A stretch of DNA of 11,269 nt from an uncultured Amylibacter sp. (GCA_937944065.1 CALDZS010000105.1:1-11269); one strand, 5' to 3'. Positions 1 to 7,100 are shown, numbered from the stretch's first letter. Numbers and translations are program-made. Notes: generated by a model not told the origin, from the sequence alone.

Positions 1-501
1 CTGACCAAAGACAAGGGGTGGGCACATCTTGATTTCGTTTTACTGTTCCCATTTTTCACGGGTGCCACAGTCCTATCGATGATGGTTTATGGCTGGGCCG
101 TTGATCGGTTTAGCGCTACTAGGTTGATGCCCTTCTTTCAAATCCCCATGGCGTTGGGGTTTCTGGTCATGGGCTTTGCACCGACACTATCATGGGCGTT
201 AGTTGCGATGATCTTGATCGCAATGACCCAAGGTGGGAATGCTGCCATCAGCGTTGCGTTCTGGTCAGAGGCCTATGGTACAAAGCATGTGGGCGCGATC
301 AAAGCACTGGCCACAGGGCTAATCGTGTTCGGATCCGCAATTGGCCCCGCATTGTCCGGTGTATTGATTGATCACGGCATTTCATTCTCAAACCAGATGC
401 CTGCGATCTCTATTTTGATATGTTGCATCTGTTTGATCACATATTTCGGGTTAACCCGCTTTGGCCAAATTGCCCCAAAAAATGCGATCAAAGCAGGTTG
501 A
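1..501 (+). CDS. MFS transporter, C-terminal part (5' end outside window)
   Basis: This frame is open from the first base and ends at TGA 499-501, giving 166 residues of a polytopic membrane protein. It shows hydrophobic spans at about residues 11-30, 46-65, 70-90, 108-130 and 134-152. The loop GWAVDRFSATR (near residue 31) resembles the MFS loop 2-3/8-9 motif (GxxxDRxxxR). The stretch GSAIGPALSGVLID resembles the Gly/Pro-rich motif of later MFS helices. It is therefore the C-terminal half of a major facilitator family permease in the inner membrane. The substrate cannot be told from this part. The gene ends 4 bases before the 3' end of rnpB, which is transcribed toward it. Confidence 0.8.
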   Translation: MTKDKGWAHLDFVLLFPFFTGATVLSMMVYGWAVDRFSATRLMPFFQIPMALGFLVMGFAPTLSWALVAMILIAMTQGGNAAISVAFWSEAYGTKHVGAIKALATGLIVFGSAIGPALSGVLIDHGISFSNQMPAISILICCICLITYFGLTRFGQIAPKNAIKAG

Positions 502-504
502 ATT

Positions 505-885
505 TGCGGATGGCCTATAAGCCGGATTTTGTTCAGGGTTCCAATTGCTTGGTTCCCGTCGATGACCATTCATCTGTGCGCCTTGTTGCCAAGACGCTAT
601 AGCAACCAACCCGAACCTGCTGAGAGTAAAGCACCCTCGGGGTTGCCCCCACGCGGTTCCTATTTGGTTTTGCACCCAGCGGGGCTTGCCGTGCCAGTGA
701 TGTTACCATCACCGCGGTGGGCTCTTACCCCACCGTTTCACCCTTACCTATTTACCGAGGCAAACAGGCGGTTTATTTTCTGTGGCGCTTTCCCTTGGGT
801 TGCCCCAGGCGGGCGTTACCCGCCGCCGTTGCTTTATGGTGTCCGGACTTTCCTCGCTTGCACGCGGTCATCCAGCCATCCGCAG
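505..885 (-). ncRNA. rnpB: RNase P RNA (rnpB), bacterial type A
   Basis: This is the catalytic RNA of ribonuclease P, which removes 5' leaders from pre-tRNAs. Read on the minus strand, GAGGAAAGTCCGGAC (855 down to 841) is the near-universal 5' core block. GCCACAGAAAATAAACCGCC is the conserved block that follows. CCGGCTTATAGGCC near the 3' end is the conserved 3' element. The ends pair as helix P1: GCGGATGGC (883-875) with GCCATCCGC (514-506), 9 bp. This fixes the molecule at about 380 nt, normal for Alphaproteobacteria. The long frames over this region, on both strands, are chance openings. No U-rich terminator follows directly; the 3' end abuts the stop codon of the converging MFS gene, so processing from a longer transcript is possible. 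End positions are good to a few bases. Confidence 0.97.
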
Positions 886-890
886 AACTG

Positions 891-919
891 TCGGTATGGG
901 TTTGATGTGAACGGGTCAA
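891..919 (-). promoter_or_regulatory. Probable rnpB promoter
   Basis: On the minus strand TTGACC (919-914) is a good -35 box. It is followed after 17 bases by TACCGA (896-891), a weak -10 box. Transcription would start near 884, which matches the first base of the P1 helix of rnpB. The agreement between predicted start and RNA 5' end is the main support; the -10 box alone is not convincing. Confidence 0.5.
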
Positions 920-946
920 GGGTTTGTTGTGCAGAAAACAGGCATT

Positions 947-1669
947 TTATGTCGAACTCACTGCACACGGATAGTCGCGTGCCATAGCTTCGGCAATTGC
1001 CACATCAATGCTGGCCAAGTCCCCAGTCGCATGCGCACGAAAGCGATAGCGGAACATATTCAAAACGTCGTTCCAAGCTTCAGCACAATCGCTCGCAGGG
1101 CGATATCCGATCGCCAAAGCCGCGTGTTTAAAGCGGTCCCAATCAGGTTGCGCCAGTTCGATATCAGACGGCCAAATTGACAGGCCCTCGATGGCCAAGT
1201 CTTGCCACTGAAAATACGGACCAGGATCAATCTTGCGGCCTGGTGCCATATCAGAATGGCCAATCACACGCGCGGGATCAATTTTATGATCAAGCATTAA
1301 GGATCGTAGCAACGTCTTTAACGCTTTCATCTGCGCGGGTGGAAACTCAGGTGCGGCACTGTCTGGTCCCAAATTGGCCAATTCGATACCAATACTATGA
1401 GAGTTTACATCTGTGACATCACCCCACGCCCCTGCCCCTGCGTGCCATGCGCGCGCGGCATCTGGAACGAGTTGGACCACATCACCCTGTTCAGATATCA
1501 CGTAATGCGCAGATACTTCGGTCATCGGATCACACAAACGTTCGATCGCGGCATCAGCAGTTTCCATCGCAGTGTAGTGGATCACCACCATGTCAGGTGA
1601 CTGGCCGTCCTTGCGGTCACCACAGTTTGGCGAAGGAAATTGGATTATATCAGGGCGCGGCTTGGTCAT
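947..1669 (-). CDS. N-acetylmuramoyl-L-alanine amidase, AmpD family (Amidase_2)
   Basis: The product has 240 residues and is a zinc amidase that cuts the MurNAc-L-Ala bond of muropeptides or peptidoglycan. Zinc ligands expected for AmpD are present: His31 in VVIHYTAM, His138 in VIGHSDMAPGRKIDPG and Asp148. Lys146 fits the catalytic lysine and Glu96 in SIGIELAN fits the conserved acidic residue. There is no signal peptide, so a cytoplasmic AmpD-like role in muropeptide recycling is likely, although the family also includes cell-wall hydrolases. The start is set at MTKPRPD, where homology to the family begins; the frame stays open further upstream but runs into the preceding gene. It starts 19 bases after the stop of the lipoprotein gene, so the two are probably cotranscribed. 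No strong Shine-Dalgarno is seen; translation may depend on coupling. The C-terminal 70 residues or so, past the amidase core, are less familiar. Confidence 0.9.
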   Translation of the reverse strand: MTKPRPDIIQFPSPNCGDRKDGQSPDMVVIHYTAMETADAAIERLCDPMTEVSAHYVISEQGDVVQLVPDAARAWHAGAGAWGDVTDVNSHSIGIELANLGPDSAAPEFPPAQMKALKTLLRSLMLDHKIDPARVIGHSDMAPGRKIDPGPYFQWQDLAIEGLSIWPSDIELAQPDWDRFKHAALAIGYRPASDCAEAWNDVLNMFRYRFRAHATGDLASIDVAIAEAMARDYPCAVSST

Positions 1670-1688
1670 ACCATCGCACCCGCAATTG

Positions 1689-2408
1689 TTATTGTATTGG
1701 TTGTGAACGTGCCACTGTGCGCGACTTTGCCAGAGTATGACCGCCAGGGGTCCATGTGCAAGCAAACCCGTCTCCGTCGGCATCCAACAACAACGCATCA
1801 GACTTTGGCCCGCCTTGCAGCAAGAAAGTGACCTGAGCCAGCTCTGCGTCTACATAGTCGGCGCAAAAGTTCTCGGAATACTTTTTCGCATCACGTTTAT
1901 AGCGTTTGCGACCAATTTTCCGTTTGCTGTTCTTAGCGGCATAAGCATCCAGATCCACGCCACCTTTGCGTGCTGGAAGCGCCTTTGGATCAAAAGTCTT
2001 GTATGTTTTACCCAGTTCTTCAACCCGTTCCAATTCAGATTTTACGGTTTCTACCTGCTGGATTGCTTCGAAATCATCAGCATTTGAAACAACAGAATTA
2101 TCACGTGGGACGGGTGCAGGAGTTGGTGCTGGAACTTCAGCCGCGTTCAATTCATTCTCGGCCTGCTCGATCAGATCGGTTGTGCTGGAATTATCTGGCA
2201 CATCAGTGGCAGGGGTGATTTCCGCAGCACTCGTGCTTTGCCCAGCCATCCGCGCGCGGTCTTCTGCTTGACGCAAGCGTTGTTCGCTGGCTTGCATCGC
2301 GTCGGACTGCGGTGTGATTGTTTCAAAATAATCATCGCTAGACGGCGCGGGACGACCGCATCCTGTCAACACAATAGCAATTGCAATTGATGCCGTTAAA
2401 AATTTCAT
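1689..2408 (-). CDS. Excalibur calcium-binding domain lipoprotein
   Basis: The product has 239 residues. The N-terminus MKFLTASIAIAIVLTGC is a lipoprotein signal with lipobox LTGC (Cys17), so the protein is lipidated. Gly at +2 argues for outer-membrane sorting. Residues 20-115 are low-complexity, rich in Ala, Pro, Ser, Thr and acidic residues, with a Pro-rich hinge (about 92-102). Residues 157-178 are strongly basic (SKRKIGRKRYKRDAKK). The C-terminal domain has Cys182 and DADGDGFAC (209-217), the Excalibur motif, which is related to an EF-hand calcium loop and carries a conserved cysteine pair. The start was chosen because the lipobox follows it; GGAAAAG lies about 12 bases upstream. It begins 46 bases after gatA and precedes the AmpD-like amidase. 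Proposed role: a surface or periplasmic calcium-binding factor acting with the cell wall. That role is inference; the enzymatic function, if any, is unknown. Confidence 0.85.
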   Translation of the reverse strand: MKFLTASIAIAIVLTGCGRPAPSSDDYFETITPQSDAMQASEQRLRQAEDRARMAGQSTSAAEITPATDVPDNSSTTDLIEQAENELNAAEVPAPTPAPVPRDNSVVSNADDFEAIQQVETVKSELERVEELGKTYKTFDPKALPARKGGVDLDAYAAKNSKRKIGRKRYKRDAKKYSENFCADYVDAELAQVTFLLQGGPKSDALLLDADGDGFACTWTPGGHTLAKSRTVARSQPIQ

Positions 2409-2454
2409 AACCGTTACTTTTCCATTCTGCGGCCCAAGGCCTGTTAGGGGCTTA

Positions 2455-3942
2455 TTACCACCATTTTGCGGGCTTGGAAACAAAGCCCGCAGCGGTCTCA
2501 AGACTATAAGCGATATTCAGCATGTCCGCCTCTTCCCAAGGACGCCCAATCAACTGCAATCCGAGCGGCAAACCTTGCGCGTCAGTCCCGGTTGGGATCG
2601 CAACCCCGGGCAGACCAGCCAAGTTCACGGTCACGGTAAACACATCGTTCAAATACATCTTGATCGGATCTTCGTTTGCCATCTCGCCAAGGCCAAACGC
2701 CGCGGACGGTGTGGCAGGTGTTAGTATCGCATCGACGCCAGATGCATAAACATCCTCAAAATCCTTTTTAATTAAGGTGCGAACGCGTTGCGCGCGTCGA
2801 TAATAGGCATCGTAAAATCCTGCAGACAGGACATAAGCACCAATCATAATACGGCGTTTCACTTCTGGGCCAAAACCCTCGGCGCGGGTGCGGGCATACA
2901 TCTCGTGGATGCCTTCGCCTGATTGTAATTTGGCACGCTGGCCATACCGCACTCCGTCATAACGCGCGAGGTTAGATGATGCCTCGGCTGGTGCCAGCAC
3001 ATAATAGGCAGGCAACGCGTATTTTGTGTGTGGCAAGGATACATCAACAATGGTCGCACCTGCGTCACGCAGCATGTCTGCACCGTTCGCCCAAAGCTTT
3101 TCGATCTCGGCTGGCATACCGTCCAAGCGATACTCTTTCGGGATACCGATCTTTTTGCCCTTGATGTCGCCGGTTAGCGCCGCTTCAAAGTCAGGTACCG
3201 CCAAATTGGCCGACGTGCTGTCTTTAACATCATACCCTGCCATAGCGCCTAGCATGATCGCGCTGTCGCGTACAGTCTTGGTCATCGGCCCTGCTTGATC
3301 AAGCGAACTGGCGAAAGCCACGACACCCCAACGCGAGCAGCGACCATAGGTCGGCTTCACGCCAGTGATACCGACAAAAGCGGCTGGCTGGCGGATTGAT
3401 CCGCCGGTATCCGTTCCCGTTGCGGCCAAACACAAGTCGGCAGCCACCGCTGCGGCTGAACCGCCTGACGACCCGCCAGGCGTTAGCTTTGCGTCCGATC
3501 CCTCGCGGCGCCATGGATTGACCACAGGGCCGTATGCAGACGTCTCATTCGATGACCCCATCGCGAATTCATCCATGTTCAACTTGCCCAACATAACAGC
3601 ACCGCTGTCCCACAACTTTGTTGTGATGGTGCTTTCATATTCAGGTTTGAAGCCGTTCAGAATGTTCGACGCAGCTTGGCTGGCCACACCTTTGGTGCAA
3701 AACAGGTCTTTGATCCCCAAGGGAATGCCGCACATATCAGGCGCGTCACCTGCAGCTATCCGAACGTCTGCAGCAGCAGCCTGAGCCGATGCAATCTCGG
3801 GCGTTTTGGCGCTATAGGCGTTCAACGCATCAGCGGCGTTTACGGCATCAAGGCAGCTTTGAGTCAGCTCTGTTGCAGTGATCTCTTTCGCGCGCAGTTT
3901 ATCACGGGCATCAGCGATGGTCAGTTTGGCAAGTTCAGTCAT
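2455..3942 (-). CDS. gatA: Asp-tRNA(Asn)/Glu-tRNA(Gln) amidotransferase subunit A
   Basis: GatA, 495 residues, is the glutaminase subunit of the GatCAB amidotransferase. It releases ammonia from glutamine, which GatB uses to convert Glu-tRNA(Gln) and/or Asp-tRNA(Asn) to the correct aminoacyl-tRNA. The amidase-signature fold is clear: Lys78 in PLGIKDLF, Ser158 in PGGSSGGS and Ser182 in DTGGSIRQP make the Lys/cis-Ser/Ser triad, with the usual 24-residue gap between the serines. Full length for the family. Its ATG directly follows the gatC stop codon (TAG-ATG with no gap), so translation is coupled. gatB is not in the window and must be elsewhere in the genome. The nearby lipoprotein gene starts 46 bases downstream. 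Confidence 0.98.
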   Translation of the reverse strand: MTELAKLTIADARDKLRAKEITATELTQSCLDAVNAADALNAYSAKTPEIASAQAAAADVRIAAGDAPDMCGIPLGIKDLFCTKGVASQAASNILNGFKPEYESTITTKLWDSGAVMLGKLNMDEFAMGSSNETSAYGPVVNPWRREGSDAKLTPGGSSGGSAAAVAADLCLAATGTDTGGSIRQPAAFVGITGVKPTYGRCSRWGVVAFASSLDQAGPMTKTVRDSAIMLGAMAGYDVKDSTSANLAVPDFEAALTGDIKGKKIGIPKEYRLDGMPAEIEKLWANGADMLRDAGATIVDVSLPHTKYALPAYYVLAPAEASSNLARYDGVRYGQRAKLQSGEGIHEMYARTRAEGFGPEVKRRIMIGAYVLSAGFYDAYYRRAQRVRTLIKKDFEDVYASGVDAILTPATPSAAFGLGEMANEDPIKMYLNDVFTVTVNLAGLPGVAIPTGTDAQGLPLGLQLIGRPWEEADMLNIAYSLETAAGFVSKPAKWW

Positions 3943-4230
3943 CTATTCCACCACTTTTGGCACTGCAAAGAAACCTTCGCGCGCATCTGGCGCGTTGGCC
4001 AATATTTTATCTTGTTGATTGCCGTCATTCACCACATCAGCGCGCTTGGGCAAATCCATCGGTGTCACGGATGTCATCGGTTCTACACCTTCGACATCCA
4101 CTTCGTTCAACTGTTCCATAAATCCAAGGATACCAGACAACTCACCTGCCAGCGCCTCTAGGTCTTCTTCCTTCACTTCGATGCGCGCCAAATGGGCGGC
4201 ACGTCGTGCGATTTCTTTGTCTATGGCCAT
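3943..4230 (-). CDS. gatC: Asp-tRNA(Asn)/Glu-tRNA(Gln) amidotransferase subunit C
   Basis: GatC, 95 residues, is the small belt-like subunit that stabilises GatA on GatB in the GatCAB complex. The sequence has the family pattern: an N-terminal helix (IARRAAHLARIEV), a central acidic helix ending in GFMEQLNEVDVEGVEP, then TSVTPMDLPKRADVV and a C-terminal FFAVPKVVE that is typical of the family. The start MAIDKEIARRAA was chosen over an in-frame ATG 31 codons upstream, because 95 residues is the family length and CGGAG lies about 9 bases before it. It is the first gene of the leftward gatC-gatA-lipoprotein-amidase group. Confidence 0.97.
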   Translation of the reverse strand: MAIDKEIARRAAHLARIEVKEEDLEALAGELSGILGFMEQLNEVDVEGVEPMTSVTPMDLPKRADVVNDGNQQDKILANAPDAREGFFAVPKVVE

Positions 4231-4245
4231 GAGGGTCAGCTCCGA

Positions 4246-4261
4246 AACTTCGTTTGAAGTT
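4246..4261. repeat. Small hairpin in the gatC leader
   Basis: AACTTC and GAAGTT form a 6-bp inverted repeat with a GTTT loop. It lies just upstream of the gatC ribosome binding site, so in the mRNA it would stand next to the translation start. It could equally be a chance repeat. Confidence 0.3.
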
Positions 4262-4262
4262 C

Positions 4263-4290
4263 GTTTAGCCAAACTAGACATTGGGTGCAA
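4263..4290 (-). promoter_or_regulatory. Possible gatC promoter
   Basis: On the minus strand TTGCAC (4290-4285) and CTAAAC (4268-4263) are separated by 16 bases, giving a transcript with a leader of about 30 bases before gatC. The match to a housekeeping promoter is moderate and rests on position upstream of the first gene of the group. Confidence 0.3.
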
Positions 4291-4336
4291 GCTTGGCTGG
4301 AACCTTCGTGGGGATAATTTCATGCCACAAGCTTGT
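4288..4336. repeat. Two CAAGCTTG palindromes 40 bp apart in the divergent gatC / zinc-ribbon gene region
   Basis: CAAGCTTG occurs at 4288-4295 and again at 4328-4335, where it extends to the 10-bp palindrome ACAAGCTTGT (4327-4336). The centres are 40 bp apart, close to four helical turns, in the space between two divergent genes. This is the arrangement of a paired operator, but no regulator is identified and an 8-bp palindrome can recur by chance. Confidence 0.3.
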
Positions 4337-4405
4337 CGCAGTAATATTTGTCATGTACCTATGCGCAAAGCTATTGTTCCCGCACCAAATTGCAGAGTTG
4401 TGTAT

Positions 4406-5482
4406 ATGTTTAAAAGAATGAAGGCCGTTAGACGCCCCCTGTTTTGGTTCAAGATGATGATGTGGGCCCTCTCGCTGGTGATCGCAGCGCTACTGATCCA
4501 ATTGGGATCTCTAATTATGTCGGACGTGCCGACGGCGGGTGCATCTATCCAGCAAAAGGACTTTGAAGACACTGCGCGTTTAACGCCAATAATCGCGCAA
4601 ACGAAGCAAATAAGCGATCAATTGAAGCAAAGTAAACGCGACATTGAAGACGCGGAATTCAAGCTGGCATCAGCCCGATCAGACTATGCAAATGGACGCG
4701 CGACCTTTGAAAACTGGATCAAGACACGCTCTGCCACTGAATCGCGGGCAGAAAACCCAGAGGTGATCGCGAGAACCAAAAACCTCGAACAATTGAAACT
4801 GTCCGAACGCGTTGCCGAGCGTGCCATCGAAGACTTGAACCAATCAAAAACTGAGAAAGCTCGAATATTGGCAGATTTACGCAATCAAATTGCCGTAATC
4901 CGCGCGGAATCGGCTTTACCATATGAACAGGCGCGCAAGCTTCAAACTTTGAAGGTGTTTTTGTTCCGACTGGCAATCACCTTACCGCTCTTGTTGATAT
5001 CTGGGTGGTTGATCGCCAAACAACGTGGGTCAAAATACTGGCCCGTCTATCGCGGCTTTATCATTTTTTCCCTGTTTGCTTTTTTCGTCGAACTCGTACC
5101 GTACCTTCCGTCCTACGGTGGGTATGTGCGATACATAGTTGGGATCGCATTGGCGCTGCTTTTCGCTCATTTCGCTATCACTGCGATGTCACGCTATGTT
5201 CAGAAAAAGCAAGCCGAAGAAAGCAAACCAGAAACCGAGAAACGTTCTTTGATCAACTATGAAACAGCAGTAAAGAAAATCACCGCAGGAACCTGCCCTA
5301 GTTGCGACCGCACCTATGGTGCGAAGAAAGATCAGGATGTTGATTTTTGTGTGCATTGCGGTTTTTGCCTTTTCACAAAATGCACCAAATGTGGTGATCG
5401 CGAAAACTCGTTTTACAAGTTTTGCGGGGCATGTGGCGAAAAGAGCAACGATGGTCATCTCCGTGAAGCCACACCAGCATAA
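4406..5482 (+). CDS. Membrane protein with coiled coil and two C-terminal zinc ribbons, function unknown
   Basis: I do not recognise a named family. Taking ATG 4406, the product has 358 residues. Residues 1-17 are basic and 18-38 form a transmembrane helix. Residues 50-180 are charged, Ala/Glu/Lys/Gln-rich and helical, probably a coiled coil. Further spans lie at about 185-204, 216-232 and 241-261. The soluble tail contains CPSC (297-300), CVHC (315-318), CTKC (326-329) and CGAC (340-343), plus Cys321. These are two consecutive four-cysteine zinc ribbons, as in bacterial membrane proteins that scaffold others. The gene diverges from gatC and ends 4 bases from the converging tadA stop. The start is uncertain: ATG 4322 has GGGGA in front but adds 28 residues ahead of the basic N-terminus; ATG 4418 is also possible. 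The coding status is firm because the membrane and cysteine patterns are regular. Confidence 0.8.
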   Translation: MFKRMKAVRRPLFWFKMMMWALSLVIAALLIQLGSLIMSDVPTAGASIQQKDFEDTARLTPIIAQTKQISDQLKQSKRDIEDAEFKLASARSDYANGRATFENWIKTRSATESRAENPEVIARTKNLEQLKLSERVAERAIEDLNQSKTEKARILADLRNQIAVIRAESALPYEQARKLQTLKVFLFRLAITLPLLLISGWLIAKQRGSKYWPVYRGFIIFSLFAFFVELVPYLPSYGGYVRYIVGIALALLFAHFAITAMSRYVQKKQAEESKPETEKRSLINYETAVKKITAGTCPSCDRTYGAKKDQDVDFCVHCGFCLFTKCTKCGDRENSFYKFCGACGEKSNDGHLREATPA

Positions 5483-5486
5483 ATGC

Positions 5487-5939
5487 CTAGCGCCGCTTGG
5501 CCTCAAAAAAATCACGCAATAGTGTCGCACTCTCATCCTCCGCTAAACCATCGTAAACCTCTGGCTTATGGTGGCATTGCGGATGATCGAACACTTTCGG
5601 CCCTTGCAACACGCCACCAGACTTTGGATCGGATGCTCCGAAATACAAACGCGCCACTCGTGCGTTTGCTATGGCAGCGGCGCACATGGGGCATGGTTCT
5701 AGGGTGACATATAGATCAGCGCTGATCAGGCGATCGGTGCCCAACGCGGCACACGCGCGGCGGATCGCCAGCATTTCTGCGTGGGCCGTGGGATCATTCA
5801 AGGCTTTGGTTTCATTGCCCGCAGATGCAACAACTTGACCATCCAGAACAAGGACTGCCCCCACCGGCACCTCTCCGCGCGCGGCGGCATCGCGGGCTTC
5901 GGTCAATGCGTGATCCATGAAACTGTTGAATTTTGTCAT
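5487..5939 (-). CDS. tadA: tRNA adenosine(34) deaminase TadA
   Basis: TadA, 150 residues, deaminates adenosine 34 in the anticodon of tRNA-Arg(ACG) to inosine, which lets one tRNA read several Arg codons. The zinc-deaminase signature is intact: His53 and the proton-shuttle Glu55 in TAHAEM, and Cys83/Cys86 in LEPCPMC. The N-terminal GEVPVGAVLV and the C-terminal CHHKPEVYDGLAEDESATLLRDFF stretches match TadA rather than cytidine or guanine deaminases. The start MTKFNSFMDHAL fits the family length; upstream in-frame codons reach into the intergenic region. It diverges from rluB across 79 bases that must hold both promoters. It converges on the zinc-ribbon gene with a 4-base gap. Confidence 0.96.
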   Translation of the reverse strand: MTKFNSFMDHALTEARDAAARGEVPVGAVLVLDGQVVASAGNETKALNDPTAHAEMLAIRRACAALGTDRLISADLYVTLEPCPMCAAAIANARVARLYFGASDPKSGGVLQGPKVFDHPQCHHKPEVYDGLAEDESATLLRDFFEAKRR

Positions 5940-6018
5940 TGGGCTTGTTTGGTAAACTCTGCCACGATTTGCAAGAGCTTCGCTTGCATAACCCACCTGT
6001 TTGTCGCATAGCCACAGC

Positions 6019-6846
6019 ATGACAGATGATCAAAAACCCGAAGAAATGCGCATTGCAAAATACCTCGCTCGTGCTGGCGTGGCGTCCCGCCGTGAAATCG
6101 AACGTATGATCGAGGCTGGGCGCATCACATTGAACGGAGAGGTTTTGAAAACGCCTGCCGTAAAGGTCAGTGACGCGGACGAGATTGGCGTCGATCAAAA
6201 ACCTGCGCCAAAAAAAGAACCCACGCGCCTTTGGAAATATTACAAGCCTCTGGGCTTGGTGACATCTGCTAGCGACGAAAAAGGTCGCCGGACAATTTTC
6301 GAAGAACTGCCCGAAAACCTTCCACGCGTTGTCAGTGTGGGACGGCTTGATATCAATTCCGAAGGCCTGCTATTACTGACCAATGATGGCGAGCTAAAGC
6401 GCAAGTTGGAATTGCCATCAACGGGTTGGCTGCGTCGTTACCGAGTGCGGGTCAAAGGGTATCCAGTCGAAAGCATGTTTGACGAATTGCGCGCTGGCAA
6501 GGTTGTGGATCGCGAACTGTTCGCGCCAATGGACATCACAATGGATCGACAACAAGGTGCGAACGCTTGGCTGACCATAGGATTACGCGAAGGTAAATAC
6601 CGCGAGGTGCGCCGCGCCATGGAATCGATTGAATTGCAGGTGAACCGTCTGATCCGCATCAGCTATGGCCCGTTTCAACTGGGCGAGATGCAGCCAGGCG
6701 AAGTGCAAACTATTGCTTCACGTGTGATGAACGAACAGGTTGGCATTAAGAATGAAACCACCGAAGCACCACAAGGTGCGGCCCCGCGCAAACGTTTTAT
6801 CACGCGCAAAGGTAAAAAGCCGAATAGACCACGTCGAAACGATTGA
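6019..6846 (+). CDS. rluB: 23S rRNA pseudouridine synthase, RluB type (RsuA/RluB/E/F family)
   Basis: The product has 275 residues and isomerises a uridine in rRNA to pseudouridine; in E. coli RluB modifies 23S rRNA U2605. Residues 11-58 are an S4 RNA-binding domain (RIAKYLARAGVASRREIERMI). The catalytic domain follows with the family motif VGRLDINSEGLLLLTNDG; Asp111 is the catalytic aspartate. Residues 67-82 (KEPTRLWKYYKPLGLVTS) are also typical. The tail after about residue 245 is very basic (RKRFITRKGKKPNRPRR), as in RluB, and probably binds rRNA. ATG 6019 is preferred to a TTG at 6001; neither has a clear Shine-Dalgarno. The choice of RluB over RluE/RluF is by tail and context and is less sure than the family. 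Confidence 0.9.
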   Translation: MTDDQKPEEMRIAKYLARAGVASRREIERMIEAGRITLNGEVLKTPAVKVSDADEIGVDQKPAPKKEPTRLWKYYKPLGLVTSASDEKGRRTIFEELPENLPRVVSVGRLDINSEGLLLLTNDGELKRKLELPSTGWLRRYRVRVKGYPVESMFDELRAGKVVDRELFAPMDITMDRQQGANAWLTIGLREGKYREVRRAMESIELQVNRLIRISYGPFQLGEMQPGEVQTIASRVMNEQVGIKNETTEAPQGAAPRKRFITRKGKKPNRPRRND

Positions 6847-6876
6847 TAGATGCGCGGCCGTGGCACGCGCATCTAT
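6846..6876. terminator. Perfect 11-bp hairpin between convergent rluB and cold shock genes
   Basis: ATAGATGCGCG (6846-6856) and CGCGCATCTAT (6866-6876) pair perfectly around a 9-base loop, starting in the rluB stop codon. It sits between two convergent genes, where a shared 3' end structure is expected. There is no U-run on either strand, so it is not a classic intrinsic terminator; it may stabilise 3' ends or work with Rho. Confidence 0.5.
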
Positions 6877-6893
6877 GTCAAAGCGGTGAAACT

Positions 6894-7100
6894 CTAGACA
6901 AGTTTTAGATTACCAGCCATTTGACGACCATCGCGGCCATCAATCAGATCGTATTCGATTGGCTGTTCGTCTTGCAGGCCTTCTATGCCCGCTTCTTGAA
7001 GAGCGGAGACATGCACGAAAATGTCGCTATCGCCGCCGTCCGGTTGAATGAACCCGAACCCCTTAGTTGCATTGAACCATTTAACTTTGCCTTTGGCCAT
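6894..7100 (-). CDS. CspA-family cold shock protein
   Basis: The product has 68 residues and forms one cold shock domain, a five-strand beta barrel that binds single-stranded RNA and DNA and melts RNA structure. The RNA-binding motifs are clear: KGFGFI (13-18, RNP1) and DIFVHV (26-31, RNP2). The N-terminus GKVKWFNATKGF is nearly invariant in the family. The start is set by this conserved N-terminus and by AAAGGA about 9 bases upstream. A longer in-frame ATG is open 49 codons upstream but has no homology. Cold shock genes often have long structured leaders, and the 5' region here is long enough for one. The copy cannot be assigned to a particular csp paralogue. Confidence 0.97.
   Translation of the reverse strand: MAKGKVKWFNATKGFGFIQPDGGDSDIFVHVSALQEAGIEGLQDEQPIEYDLIDGRDGRQMAGNLKLV

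Noticed and set aside
529..987. Open frames of 60-150 codons on both strands over the RNase P RNA
   Set aside because: They lie on rnpB, whose conserved blocks and paired ends explain the sequence; the translations show no domain or codon pattern.
4248..4262. CTTC-N7-GTTC, close to the alphaproteobacterial LexA box GTTC-N7-GTTC, upstream of gatC
   Set aside because: One half site has a mismatch in its first base, the neighbouring genes are not typical SOS genes, and the same bases are explained by the small inverted repeat.
4019..4405. Upstream extension of the zinc-ribbon frame across gatC on the other strand
   Set aside because: The extension is antisense to gatC, which is clearly real, and its residues show no membrane or domain pattern.
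5940..6018. TTG at 6001 as the rluB start, and long upstream extensions of tadA
   Set aside because: Both would make the two divergent genes overlap or nearly overlap and leave no room for promoters; the family alignments begin at the chosen ATG codons.
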